Of a stretch of DNA of 64,000 bases, positions 40,863-49,670 are shown piece after piece. The position numbers were made by a program, and so were the translations under genes. Source of the stretch: UBA11400 sp964473555. Its GTDB lineage: Bacteria; Bacteroidota; Rhodothermia; Balneolales; HLUCCA01. Below the pieces are notes generated by a model. That model was not told where the DNA came from. It saw only the letters and a list, made by a program, of their open reading frames with translations, and made no database searches. The DNA lies in assembly GCA_964473555.1 (NCBI GenBank), contig CAYYPL010000005.1, forward strand, positions 1-64,000, read 5' to 3'. Position 1 is the first letter of the stretch; the number at the start of each line of letters is the position of its first letter.

Positions 40863-42065
40863 TTAAAAATAAAACTTCCGGAAATTCCGCCAGAATTCAC
40901 GAAAATACCCGCGGGCATATTTCATGTTTCTACTGTCAAAGTCGGAGTAGTATCGCGTGAGATTGAAGTAGTCGCTCGGACTGACTTCTCTGGGTTCGAT
41001 GTCGGGTCGTATGCGATACAAACGGATTGCCACGGTGTCTTGCATCATCACCGGATATACAAAGTTCATCTCTATCGGACGAAAACTCACCGGATATTCG
41101 GCAAGTTCGGGTTCATCAAGTACGCGCAGGGTGAGTGCATACTGTTTTTTGAGTAACATCGACCAGGGTTTGTGTCCGTGCAGGTCGATTTCGACTTCGG
41201 TGGCAGCTAATTTCAAGTTTTTGTAGATGAAGGCCCCACAGGGTTCCATATAGGCATCGTAAGCTACTTCTTTGTCCTGAAAGGGGGCAAAGTTGAGGGA
41301 GTCTTCAGCCCGGTACGGACTCTTCATGGCCACCTGAAACACATTGTTCACTTCTTTGATATGCACACCCGGACTGTCACTGCAGTTGGTGGTGAAGGAA
41401 TCGTAGGGATAAACAATGAATTTGCCGGAATCAACAATGTACGCATTGAAATACTTCTTCCAGCTCGATTCCGACCACCGTTTTACGTTGTCGGGTAGTC
41501 CCAGGCAGGCACTGACTGTGGACCCGTCAGCTTGATCGTACCAGGTCTTGAAGTCCTGCCACTGTTCTGCTGACCATATTTGTCCCCATGAGCACCCTAC
41601 CTGCATGAAAAATGTGGAGTATCCATTTCCAAAAGGCTCGAATGGAAGTTCAGCGTGGTCGTTGTACCGTTGCGAATACAGTGCAATCCCAGCGATTTCC
41701 TTCGTCGAAGCATAAAAATCAAGCGATCTGCAGGCATATTCATAGAACCAGGGATCAACCACCAGGTCATCTTCAAGCACAATCACGGAACCATACTTCT
41801 GAGCCAGGGATCCACAAAAGAGAATATGATCTTTGAGTCCAAGGTTGTTCGGGTGTTCAATGACCTCTGGTTGCGTTCCTTTAATGGAACTACTCCGTGC
41901 CTTAGACAACACCTCACGGTTCCCGCCGCCATCCACCGATATGACCACGTTTACCTCATCACCCCGGTAATGGGCCCGATCCAGCGAGTCTATCAACCGT
42001 TGCAGTGATTCAGCGCGGTCATACGCTACGATCACAATCGCGGGTTTGTAGGATGGAGTATTCAC
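40863..42065 (-). CDS. Glycosyltransferase with GT2/GNT-I-like fold
   Basis: AIVIVAYDRAESLQRLIDSL (near 9-28), VISVDGGGN (near 41-49), IEHPNNLGLKDHILFCGSLAQ (near 70-90) and VIVLEDDLVVDPWFYEYAC (near 94-112) form a GT-A core. The LEDD-VDPWF pattern resembles the EDD motif of GNT-I-like (GT13-type) enzymes. The C-terminal half is unlike standard GT2 proteins (STFFMQVGCSWGQIWSAEQW near 150). 400 aa. Donor unknown. Likely in one operon with the two glycosyltransferases around it. Confidence 0.8.
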   Translation of the reverse strand: MNTPSYKPAIVIVAYDRAESLQRLIDSLDRAHYRGDEVNVVISVDGGGNREVLSKARSSSIKGTQPEVIEHPNNLGLKDHILFCGSLAQKYGSVIVLEDDLVVDPWFYEYACRSLDFYASTKEIAGIALYSQRYNDHAELPFEPFGNGYSTFFMQVGCSWGQIWSAEQWQDFKTWYDQADGSTVSACLGLPDNVKRWSESSWKKYFNAYIVDSGKFIVYPYDSFTTNCSDSPGVHIKEVNNVFQVAMKSPYRAEDSLNFAPFQDKEVAYDAYMEPCGAFIYKNLKLAATEVEIDLHGHKPWSMLLKKQYALTLRVLDEPELAEYPVSFRPIEMNFVYPVMMQDTVAIRLYRIRPDIEPREVSPSDYFNLTRYYSDFDSRNMKYARGYFREFWRNFRKFYF

Positions 42066-42099
42066 AACGTTTGAGGGTCAGATGTAAATAAGTTTAAAT

Positions 42100-43044
42100 T
42101 CAGGGATATTCAAAAGTGGGTGGCGGACCCGAAATTCGAATACGTTTTCCAAGTGACGATAGTATAGCAAGTTTTCGCCAAAGTAACCGTGCCGAAGCGA
42201 CTGGATTGGTGAAAAATCGAGCCGAAAAGGTCATGAACAGTTCATGGAAGATAATTTTGAAACGATCCCACGTGGTGAGTCCGGGATGCAGCTTGGAAAC
42301 GAGCGATTTGATTTCGAAGTAATCGGCTTCGCGCAGTTCGTAGGGTTTCGGGGGTCTGGATTCTCGGTCGTGAAAAATGTGAGTCTCAGCAACCAGTCCG
42401 ACCTGGAATCCGGCGTGAGTGACCCGGTTCAGGAGCTCCCAGTCTTCTCCATACATAAAAAAAACCGGATGAAAACCACCCATGCTGCGCAAACACTCGG
42501 GATTCACCAGCCAGGCCGCAGCATTCACGAATCGTATGGGGAGTGGGGAGTGGGGAGTGGGGAGTGGGGCTGATTCATCTGTATCCCTTAATCCCTGACT
42601 TCGGATTGAATTTGGGTCAATTTTCGATTCGAGCAGATAATTGCGAAAGGGACGATCGAGGTCGGATCCCGCTCCGTTCAGGTGGATTGGGGACAAAATT
42701 CCATATTCAGGATAAGTTCTCCGTGCATCGAGCAGTATTTCCAGGGTATTTGGAGCTACGTAAGCATCCTGATTGAGTAGAAAAATGGCATCCAGAGGTC
42801 GGTCAGCTGTCGCAGTGCTGAATGCATACTGCATCCCAAGATTGTTTGCCCTACCAAATCCGATGTTTTTGTCGAGCTCAATAAGAATAACCGATGGATA
42901 GTTCGATTTGATTTCATCCGGGGTACCATCGCTGGAGGCATTGTCGACTACAATGATCTGGGTGGGAATCGTCGATTTGAGCACGGAATCGAGGCATTTT
43001 TGGATCCATTTCCGGGCATTGTATGTGACGATGAGGGTATACAA
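42100..43044 (-). CDS. GT2 rhamnosyltransferase-like enzyme with in-frame heptamer insertion
   Basis: WbbL/rhamnosyltransferase branch of GT2: IVTYNARKWIQKCLDSV (near 4-20), VVDNASSDGTPDEI (near 33-46), NIGFGRANNLGM (near 61-72), FLLNQDAYV (near 89-97) with NQD replacing DxD, and FVNAAAWLVNPECLRSMGGF (near 171-190). Just before FVNAA a Pro-rich stretch (SAPLPTPHSPLP) is encoded by four GAGTGGG units (plus-strand view, 42541-42568). Relatives lack such a stretch at this place. The frame is kept. 314 aa. Confidence 0.86.
   Translation of the reverse strand: MYTLIVTYNARKWIQKCLDSVLKSTIPTQIIVVDNASSDGTPDEIKSNYPSVILIELDKNIGFGRANNLGMQYAFSTATADRPLDAIFLLNQDAYVAPNTLEILLDARRTYPEYGILSPIHLNGAGSDLDRPFRNYLLESKIDPNSIRSQGLRDTDESAPLPTPHSPLPIRFVNAAAWLVNPECLRSMGGFHPVFFMYGEDWELLNRVTHAGFQVGLVAETHIFHDRESRPPKPYELREADYFEIKSLVSKLHPGLTTWDRFKIIFHELFMTFSARFFTNPVASARLLWRKLAILSSLGKRIRISGPPPTFEYP
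42541..42568. repeat. GAGTGGG x4 heptamer array inside a CDS
   Basis: Four perfect GAGTGGG units (28 bases), the same family as 7892-7919 and the complement of 39608-39684. It lies within the GT2 gene at 42100-43044. Confidence 0.93.
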
Positions 43045-43049
43045 AGCAA

Positions 43050-44198
43050 CTAGGCTACAATCAAGTTGGATATGATTTTAGTGATGCGCTCATGGGTTTC
43101 AGCACTCATATTCGATCCGGAGGGCAGGCATAGTCCGTGTTCGAATAAATGTTCGCTCACCGATTTGGAGTCAGGGGCGACAAAGTAAGGTGCTCCCTGA
43201 AACACGGGCTGCATGTGCATCGGCTTCCAAAGCGGACGGCTTTCAATGTTCTCGGATTCCAGCGCCAATCGGATGTGTTCGCGGGTCACACCTGAAGTCA
43301 GCGTGGGATCAACGACGATCGTGCTTAGCCACCGGTTAGAGAAGTATCCATCAGGTTCCATTGGCATGGAGATTCCTTCGATCGACGAAAATGCCCGTTG
43401 ATACGCTTCGAAATGGTTTCTACGGGCCGTAATTCGGTCTGGGAGCACATCCAGCTGAGCACGTCCAATTCCAGCCAGGACATTACTCATCCGGTAATTA
43501 TATCCAATATGACTGTGCTGATAATGCGGGGCTTTGTCGCGTGCCTGCGTCGACAGGAACCGAACATGAGACAATGCATCCAGGTCATCAGATACCAAGG
43601 CGCCGCCGCCGGAAGTTGTAATGATTTTGTTTCCATTGAAACTCAGTATACCCATTTGTCCAAAAGAACCGCACCGTTTCCCATCGATCGTAGATCCAAG
43701 TGCTTCGGCGGCGTCCTCAAGAATGGGAACCCCATGGGCAGAAGCGATTAACCGGATGTGTTCCATTTTGGCTGGCATGCCATATAAATGGACAGGAAGG
43801 ATCGCTTTAGGCTTCCTTGGAAGAGCAGTTAGCGCCATTTCGAGCGCTTTTGGACACATATTCCAGGTGTCGGGCTCGGATTCGATGAAAACCGGGGTAG
43901 CTCCGAGGTAAACAATCGGATTTGCGGTGGCGGCAAATGTAAATGACTGACAGATGACATAGTCACCGGGCTGGACATCCAGTGTAATCAGAGCCAGATG
44001 GATGGCTGCGGTTCCCGAACTAAGTACCACAGCACCTTTAGTTCCGCAGTAGTCAGCCAGTTCACGCTCAAAGGCGTCGACGTGCGGACCCAATGGGGCG
44101 ATCCAGTTCGTGGCGAAGGCATCTGCTACCATTTCCATTTCGCGTCCGCTCATGTGCGGAGACGACATCCAGACGCGTTCTTTTGTTTGGGTTTGCAT
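43050..44198 (-). CDS. EpsN/PglE-type UDP-4-keto-6-deoxy-sugar aminotransferase
   Basis: Starts at the ATG giving MQTQTKERVWMSSPHMSGRE. Then DAFATNWIAPLGPHVDAFE, the EpsN/PglE/LegC hallmark, SSGTAAIHLAL, and the PLP Lys in LSFNGNKIITTSGGGAL (near 189-205). These enzymes make UDP-4-amino-4,6-dideoxy-GlcNAc from the 4-keto product of an EpsC/PglF dehydratase, which is encoded divergently at 44825. The frame stays open further upstream only because it crosses repeats (44218-44356), giving a Cys/Leu-rich artefact, so the shorter start is preferred. Confidence 0.88.
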   Translation of the reverse strand: MQTQTKERVWMSSPHMSGREMEMVADAFATNWIAPLGPHVDAFERELADYCGTKGAVVLSSGTAAIHLALITLDVQPGDYVICQSFTFAATANPIVYLGATPVFIESEPDTWNMCPKALEMALTALPRKPKAILPVHLYGMPAKMEHIRLIASAHGVPILEDAAEALGSTIDGKRCGSFGQMGILSFNGNKIITTSGGGALVSDDLDALSHVRFLSTQARDKAPHYQHSHIGYNYRMSNVLAGIGRAQLDVLPDRITARRNHFEAYQRAFSSIEGISMPMEPDGYFSNRWLSTIVVDPTLTSGVTREHIRLALESENIESRPLWKPMHMQPVFQGAPYFVAPDSKSVSEHLFEHGLCLPSGSNMSAETHERITKIISNLIVA

Positions 44199-44217
44199 AC
44201 GAAGAAAGATATGGTGG

Positions 44218-44356
44218 AGCGGGCAAGCGGGCAAGCGGGTGAGCAGATTTTTGTGTACAAGGGTCAGATAGATCACAGAACAGAGTACAGAGTGCACAGT
44301 GCACAGAATACAGTACACAGAACACAGTGCACAGAACACCGAACAGAGTACACACA
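44218..44356. repeat. Mosaic island: AGCGGGCA octamers and RYACAGW heptamers
   Basis: Three 8-bp units AGCGGGCA/AGCGGGTG (44218-44241), a GTGTACAAGGGTCAG block of the 9-bp type (about 44255-44270), then about eleven 7-bp units of the form GCACAGA/ACACAGT/ATACAGT up to 44356. It separates the aminotransferase start from the divergent dehydratase gene. Confidence 0.9.
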
Positions 44357-44473
44357 AAGAGTTGAACAGTTAGGTCAGAGGGTAGATCAGGGGTCTCGGG
44401 TGTGTATAGTGTAATTTGGGTGTGGTAATAGGAAAGCCCTATGCGAGTTCACGGAGATTGATACCGCTAGTTT

Positions 44474-44513
44474 GCCAGCCCGCTTGCCCGCTTATGGCAG
44501 CTACGCTACCAGC
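44474..44513. repeat. Small island: complementary octamers plus imperfect hairpin
   Basis: On the minus strand this reads GGTAGC-GTA-GCTGCC followed by ATAAGCGGGCAAGCGGGC. It joins a hairpin of the mosaic type to the AGCGGGCA octamer family. The following 300 bases to 44824 are AT-rich. A 62-codon open frame there (44627-44815) shows no family features, and a near-consensus -7 box TATATTTC (44762-44769) may serve the dehydratase gene. Confidence 0.55.
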
Positions 44514-44824
44514 TATTGACTAAAAACCCGTAATCCATTACTTTGGTTTGAAATGAACACGTAAACCGAGATAAAAAATAATGGGCTCAATCTATTTCCA
44601 TTGCAAACAAAACGGACCGATATAGTATGTCATCAAGAGAAATGGATTGCGATTTTATGCTCAGGCTTTTAATTACCACAACTAGAAAACCATTTTATTT
44701 GGATGTATCCACAGAACCAACACTAAGAAATTTTAATCTTTTTTGGACAGGTTATTCGGCGTATATTTCAAAGATGTTAACGATGGATATTCAATGGCAT
44801 CCAACTTACAGATAAAGCAATTAC

Positions 44825-46690
44825 ATGGGAATAAGACTGTTACAAAAAATTGCGATTGATAGCGTTATTTGGATCGCCGCAACCTTTCTGGCTTTTATCC
44901 TCCGTCTGGATGGACTCTTCTTCGACCAGTTCGATCAAATAGCTCTTACGGCCGCTATTGTCGCGCCATTTAAAGTTGGTTTTATTTTGCTTTTCGCCCA
45001 TCAAAAAGTCTCCTGGCGACACACGAGTGTGATGGATCTATTTACTCCTCTGAAGTCGGTTGGCGTATTTACGATTTTCTATCTTTCCGCGGCAATCACT
45101 TTTTCGAATCCCTCTGTCCTGCCTTATGGCATCCCCATCATTGACGGACTCATAGCCCTGGTACTCTTCGCAACTGTCCGCCTCATTGCCCGTCTGCTTC
45201 TCAAAGAACGTAAAATCATACCCTACTACAGCTCCCCGTCCAATGAGAATATGAAGCGTGTGCTCATCGCTGGAGCAGGTGAATCGGGAACCATGATCGC
45301 CAACGAAATGCTTCGTCACCCTGAAATCGGACTGGTGCCAGTTGGATTCATGGATGATGCTCCTAATAAGCAAAAACAGAAAATATTAGGGATTCCAGTA
45401 CTTGGACGGGTCAATCAACTGCGTATGGTCCTGAACAAAGTTGACGTGGAGGAACTGATCATCGCGATGCCATCGGAGGACGGCGATGTTATCCGTCGGG
45501 TAGTAAATGAGGCACAAAAGGTCAAGCTTCCCAGCCGAACCATACCCGGGTTGTATGATCTGATTTCGGGCAAGGTTTCCATCAACCAGCTGCGAAATGT
45601 GGAAGTTGAGGATTTACTTCGCCGTAAACCGGTAATCCTCGACATGCATAAAATCCGTAGTTATATTGAAGGTCGTACGGTCTTGGTTACTGGTGCCGGC
45701 GGATCAATCGGATCTGAAATCATTCGTCAGTTATGCCGATTCAAACCGGGACGTGTGATCATGGTTGGACGTGGAGAGAATTCCATCCACAGTATTTTTC
45801 GTGAATTTCAGCACAACTATAGCCACATTCCCTACGAAGTGCGTATTACAGACGTACGCGACATTGTATCCCTGGAAAAAGTATTTCGTGAGACCCGACC
45901 GGAGGTCATTTTCCATGCTGCTGCCCATAAACATGTGAGTCTGATGGAGATGAATCCGGCTCAGGCGGTGCTCAACAACGTTGGCGGTACCCGGAATATG
46001 GTGAATCTGGCGCTGGAATACGGAGTGAAATGTTTCGTGAACATCTCCTCCGATAAATCCGTGAATCCAAGTTCGGTGATGGGTGCCAGTAAACGAATCG
46101 CAGAATACGTGGTAGATGGTGCTTCTCAACAAGCCAATTCGGACCAGCATTTTGTGTCTGTACGGTTTGGAAATGTGCTTGGAAGCCGTGGAAGCGTGGT
46201 TCCTATTTTTAAAGAGCAGATCCGCAATGGAGGCCCTATAACGATTACCCATCCCGAGATGGTTCGTTATTTTATGACCATTCCGGAAGCTTCCCAGCTG
46301 GTATTGCAAGCCGGAGCACTGAACATCAATGGCGCTGTTTTTGTGCTGGATATGGGAGAACCGGTCAAAATTCTGGATATGGCTCGTGATTTGATCCGAT
46401 TGTCGGGTTTCGAGCCGGACAAAGACATCAAAATCGTGTATACCGGAGTCCAAAAAGGCGAGAAACTCTTTGAAGAGCTGCTTACGGCCGAAGAGGGTAC
46501 CGACATGACTCAGCACGACAAGATTCTGATAGCACGTAAAAACGGAATGCCATCCAACTTCGTTAACCTGTTGGATGAACTATTCGATTCAGCAAATGAG
46601 GGCGATGGGGAGAAGATAAGAGAGCAAATTCAGGCAATAATTCCTACCTATGCCGGATTCAAGAGCACGGAAAAGTACAGCGAACTGTAA
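44825..46690 (+). CDS. EpsC/PglF/WbpM-type nucleoside-diphosphate-sugar 4,6-dehydratase
   Basis: Membrane-anchored SDR that converts UDP-GlcNAc to the 4-keto-6-deoxy sugar. The N-terminus has four hydrophobic helices (to about residue 130), then a Rossmann-like domain (VLIAGAGESGTMIANEML near 141-158). The catalytic SDR follows with VLVTGAGGSIGSEIIRQLC near 286-304, HAAAHKHVSLMEMNP near 358-372 and NISSDKSVNPSSVMGASKR near 403-421. Met in place of the usual SDR Tyr (MGASK) is typical of WbpM/PglF enzymes. 621 aa. Works with the EpsN/PglE-like enzyme encoded divergently. Confidence 0.92.
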   Translation: MGIRLLQKIAIDSVIWIAATFLAFILRLDGLFFDQFDQIALTAAIVAPFKVGFILLFAHQKVSWRHTSVMDLFTPLKSVGVFTIFYLSAAITFSNPSVLPYGIPIIDGLIALVLFATVRLIARLLLKERKIIPYYSSPSNENMKRVLIAGAGESGTMIANEMLRHPEIGLVPVGFMDDAPNKQKQKILGIPVLGRVNQLRMVLNKVDVEELIIAMPSEDGDVIRRVVNEAQKVKLPSRTIPGLYDLISGKVSINQLRNVEVEDLLRRKPVILDMHKIRSYIEGRTVLVTGAGGSIGSEIIRQLCRFKPGRVIMVGRGENSIHSIFREFQHNYSHIPYEVRITDVRDIVSLEKVFRETRPEVIFHAAAHKHVSLMEMNPAQAVLNNVGGTRNMVNLALEYGVKCFVNISSDKSVNPSSVMGASKRIAEYVVDGASQQANSDQHFVSVRFGNVLGSRGSVVPIFKEQIRNGGPITITHPEMVRYFMTIPEASQLVLQAGALNINGAVFVLDMGEPVKILDMARDLIRLSGFEPDKDIKIVYTGVQKGEKLFEELLTAEEGTDMTQHDKILIARKNGMPSNFVNLLDELFDSANEGDGEKIREQIQAIIPTYAGFKSTEKYSEL

Positions 46691-46714
46691 CATTCAACGA
46701 AAACTATTTGACGT

Positions 46715-48031
46715 ATGGTAAATGACTTGATCGCACGTATAGCGGAGCGTAAATACACTGTTGGTATTGTTGGGTTAGGTTATGTAGGTCTTCCTTTAAT
46801 GTGGACCTTTCACAAACACAAGATGCCGGTCATCGGATTCGACATCGATCCATATAAGGTGGAATGTGTGAATACGGGCAAATCGTACATCAAACATCTC
46901 GGCGATGAAATGATGAAGACCCTGTCCAAGAGCGATATTTGCCAGGCAACGACCGATTTTTCACGTCTTACCGAAGCAGACGCAATTCTGTTGTGTGTTC
47001 CGACTCCTTTGGATCTGCACCGGGAGCCGGATATGAGTTATGTGGTTAACACCACCGAAACGGTCTCCCGATACGTTCGGAAGGGACACCTGGTGATTTT
47101 GGAGAGTACCACTTATCCTGGTACCACAGAAGAAGTCATGATTCCGATACTGGAAAAAAACTCAGGACTTAAAGCAGGCGTAGATTTCTTTGTAGCGTAT
47201 AGCCCGGAGCGTGAAGATCCGGGTAATGTGAATTTCAACACCGAGAAGATCGCCAAAGTAGTGGGCGGACACGGGGAAGAGGCGCTTCGTCTGGCAAAGG
47301 CGATGTATGATGTAGCTATTGTAAAAACCGTGCCAGTTAGCGATTGCAAGACGGCAGAAGCGGTAAAACTGACTGAAAACATATTTAGATCGGTCAATAT
47401 TGCTCTGGTGAATGAGTTGAAAGTGGTTTATGCAGCTATGGGCATCGATGTGCATGAAGTGCTGGATGCAGCGGCGACCAAACCCTTTGGATTCATGAAA
47501 TTCACTCCAGGTCCAGGACTTGGCGGGCATTGTATCCCCATTGATCCATTTTATCTGACCTGGAAGGCACGGGAATTTGGGGTACACACCCGATTTATTG
47601 AACTCGCTGGTGAAGTGAACACGGCAATGCCTCAATATGTGGTCAACCAGACCGTGGCGGGACTCAATAAAGTCAAAAAGGCCGTAAATGGTAGTAGGAT
47701 TTTGTTGGTAGGATTAGCCTACAAGCCAGACGTCGACGATATGCGTGAGAGTCCGACGTTCATATTGATGGAAATGTTTGAGCATATGGGAGCGGAAATC
47801 GAATTTTATGATCCGCATATCCCTGTCATCCAACCTACACGCGAGCACGCAAACTACAACGGACGTCAGTCTGTGATCTGGAATCAGCAGGTCGTTGAAG
47901 GATTTGATGCGGTGGTCATTGTAACCGACCATAAATCGGTTAATTACGAGGAGTTGTATCAGTGGGCCGAACTGATCGTAGACTCACGTAATGTGTACAA
48001 AGGTATCAATGGGAAAGTTGTAAAAGCGTAG
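46715..48031 (+). CDS. UDP-HexNAc/hexose 6-dehydrogenase (WbpA/UDP-glucose dehydrogenase family)
   Basis: NAD-dependent oxidation of a UDP-sugar to its uronic acid. VGIVGLGYVGLPLM (near 16-29) is the NAD loop, VPTPLD the family motif, ESTTYPGTTEE near 128-138, and the catalytic Cys lies in GPGLGGHCIPIDPFYL (near 265-280). AYKPDVDDMRESPT near 329-342 is typical. The pattern (STTYPGTTEE, PEREDPGN) is that of the WbpA/WbpO-like branch, which oxidises UDP-GlcNAc or GalNAc. 438 aa. Begins 24 bases after the dehydratase gene. Confidence 0.92.
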   Translation: MVNDLIARIAERKYTVGIVGLGYVGLPLMWTFHKHKMPVIGFDIDPYKVECVNTGKSYIKHLGDEMMKTLSKSDICQATTDFSRLTEADAILLCVPTPLDLHREPDMSYVVNTTETVSRYVRKGHLVILESTTYPGTTEEVMIPILEKNSGLKAGVDFFVAYSPEREDPGNVNFNTEKIAKVVGGHGEEALRLAKAMYDVAIVKTVPVSDCKTAEAVKLTENIFRSVNIALVNELKVVYAAMGIDVHEVLDAAATKPFGFMKFTPGPGLGGHCIPIDPFYLTWKAREFGVHTRFIELAGEVNTAMPQYVVNQTVAGLNKVKKAVNGSRILLVGLAYKPDVDDMRESPTFILMEMFEHMGAEIEFYDPHIPVIQPTREHANYNGRQSVIWNQQVVEGFDAVVIVTDHKSVNYEELYQWAELIVDSRNVYKGINGKVVKA

Positions 48032-48060
48032 GTCGTGGACGTTGGGTAGTGGACGTTTGG
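48030..48060. repeat. 14-bp direct repeat (two heptamers) after the dehydrogenase gene
   Basis: GTGGACGTTGGGTA then GTGGACGTTTGGTG, a 14-bp unit repeated with three changes. It starts at the stop codon of the dehydrogenase gene and overlaps the putative promoter of the next gene. Confidence 0.65.
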
Positions 48061-48090
48061 TGGTTCACAACCCAATTTTTTGTATATTTG
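48056..48090 (+). promoter_or_regulatory. Putative Bacteroidota-type promoter
   Basis: TTTG (48056-48059) and TATATTTG (48083-48090), fitting the Bacteroidota -33 TTTG and -7 TAnnTTTG elements, although the 23-base spacing is a little long. A transcript starting near 48097 would exclude the upstream ATG at 48042 and favours the GTG at 48126 for the Wzi-like gene. Confidence 0.45.
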
Positions 48091-48125
48091 AGCCTGAAAC
48101 AACCACTGTAAAAACAGGCCATTTT

Positions 48126-49670
48126 GTGCGTTCAATCGCGTTTTTTTTCGTAATCTGTTTCTGGGTCACTGCGTTGCAGGCACAGATCGCCGAGTCTGTG
48201 ATCTTGAATGATGCTCGTGGTGCCAAATCTGATCTCGTAATGCGTGGAGCGTCGTTCCGCGCAGGTGCACCTGGCTTGTCTGTATTACCCATTCACAGTG
48301 GATATTATTACAATTCCCGATTTGCCTGGGGACCAAATATGGGTAATCTCTGGCTCGGACGTGGATTCACCCAGGGATTGTCGGCTGGAATCCGGTATAC
48401 AAACCGATTTTTGGATATTCAGTTCAACCCGGTTCTGCTAGCCTCCGAAAACCGTTATTTTACGCAACCCACCGATGGAGATCGGTATCAAGGCCGTGAT
48501 CTGGAGTATTATGAGTATGTGCAGGGCAATATCGATGCTCCGCTCAGGATTGATGACACCTCGTTTTCAAGAGTGTTACCGGGCGATTCCTGGGTAAAAA
48601 TCCACCTTTGGAAGCTAGCTGGTGGTATAAGTAACGAAAATCTGTGGTGGGGTCCGGGGAAACGAAATTCTCTGCTGATGAGTAATCATGCTCCCGGTTT
48701 CTGGCATTTATCCGGACACACCACATCGCCTCTTGATTTGTATGCATTTGACATCGAGGGACAGGTAGCCGTTGGGCTGCTGGAACCGTCTTATGCCCTG
48801 GACGACTACCGTGCTGACTATCGGGTCATTTTCAATGGGCTTGTTCTAAGTTTGAGTCCGAGATTCGACAAAAACCTCAAGCTTGGAGTCATCCGGACAT
48901 TTATTCTGAATCAAAATGATATTTTGAATCATGCGGGGTACTTCCCGCTATTTCAGCCTTTTTTGAAAAATAATCTGACATTACGTGACGACAACACGAC
49001 CAATGATCCCGACGACCAGCGGGCTTCGGCATTTGTATCCTGGGCGTTTCCACGAGCAAATTTCCATGTCTATGGCGAGTACGCGAGAGATGACCATAGT
49101 GCTGATCTGAAGGATTTGTACTTGCAGCCGAATCACAACCGGGCTATTTTGTTCGGCCTCCAGAAACGATGGAATACAACTCAGGGCCTCTGGTCATTTA
49201 CCTCCGAGTTTGTTCAACTCGAAACCACCAATACTAAGGTTATTCGCTGGTTTGAAACATTTTACACACACACCAGGGTCGAACGAGGTTATACCAACCG
49301 CGGTCAACATCTGGGAAGTCATTATGGTCACGGGTCTAATGGATGGTATTCCAGCGTGTATCGCATGAACGATAAATGGACAACAGGTTTCGTGTTTGAA
49401 CGCGTAGCCAGAAACAAAGATCTGTATCAGTGGATCAAAGAGAACCGTAAGCCTGCGCAACCCGAGATCGAAACTACGTTTGGTCTGGTGGGTTGGTATC
49501 GGACAAAAAACATGGATTTCGGCCTTGAGGTCTACCAAAACTTTGTTCAAGATCGATTTATGGTAGGTATCCGTCCGGCAGAGGGGGAGCAGCGGGTGTC
49601 TTATGATCCCGTGAATTTCAACATACAGTTTACGGTGACCTATCGGCCGGGATTGCGGTGGGGTAAATGA
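48126..49670 (+). CDS. Capsule-assembly Wzi-like outer-membrane protein (copy 4)
   Basis: The frame is open from 48042, but GTG 48126 gives a clean signal peptide (RSIAFFFVICFWVTALQA) and lies after the likely promoter. The body shares GNLWLGRGFTQGLSAGI, WWGPGKRNSLLMSNHAPGFWHL, DLKDLYLQPNHNRA and YTNRGQHLGSHYGHGSNG with the other copies. Its WWGPG...NSLLMS signature is shared with copy 5, so copies 4 and 5 form one subgroup and copies 1 and 3 another. About 514 aa. It overlaps copy 5 by 4 bases, so they are co-translated, perhaps as partners. Confidence 0.82.
   Translation: MRSIAFFFVICFWVTALQAQIAESVILNDARGAKSDLVMRGASFRAGAPGLSVLPIHSGYYYNSRFAWGPNMGNLWLGRGFTQGLSAGIRYTNRFLDIQFNPVLLASENRYFTQPTDGDRYQGRDLEYYEYVQGNIDAPLRIDDTSFSRVLPGDSWVKIHLWKLAGGISNENLWWGPGKRNSLLMSNHAPGFWHLSGHTTSPLDLYAFDIEGQVAVGLLEPSYALDDYRADYRVIFNGLVLSLSPRFDKNLKLGVIRTFILNQNDILNHAGYFPLFQPFLKNNLTLRDDNTTNDPDDQRASAFVSWAFPRANFHVYGEYARDDHSADLKDLYLQPNHNRAILFGLQKRWNTTQGLWSFTSEFVQLETTNTKVIRWFETFYTHTRVERGYTNRGQHLGSHYGHGSNGWYSSVYRMNDKWTTGFVFERVARNKDLYQWIKENRKPAQPEIETTFGLVGWYRTKNMDFGLEVYQNFVQDRFMVGIRPAEGEQRVSYDPVNFNIQFTVTYRPGLRWGK

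Noticed and set aside
44199..44357. 53-residue Cys/Leu/Val-rich N-terminal extension of the EpsN-like aminotransferase
   Set aside because: Encoded by repeats, absent from EpsN/PglE relatives, and an ATG at the expected place (44198) gives the normal N-terminus.
44627..44815. 62-codon open frame before the dehydratase gene
   Set aside because: No recognisable motif, AT-rich, and located where a promoter is expected.
45731..46516. 261-codon minus-strand open frame opposite the dehydratase
   Set aside because: Antisense shadow of the catalytic SDR domain. His-rich nonsense composition.
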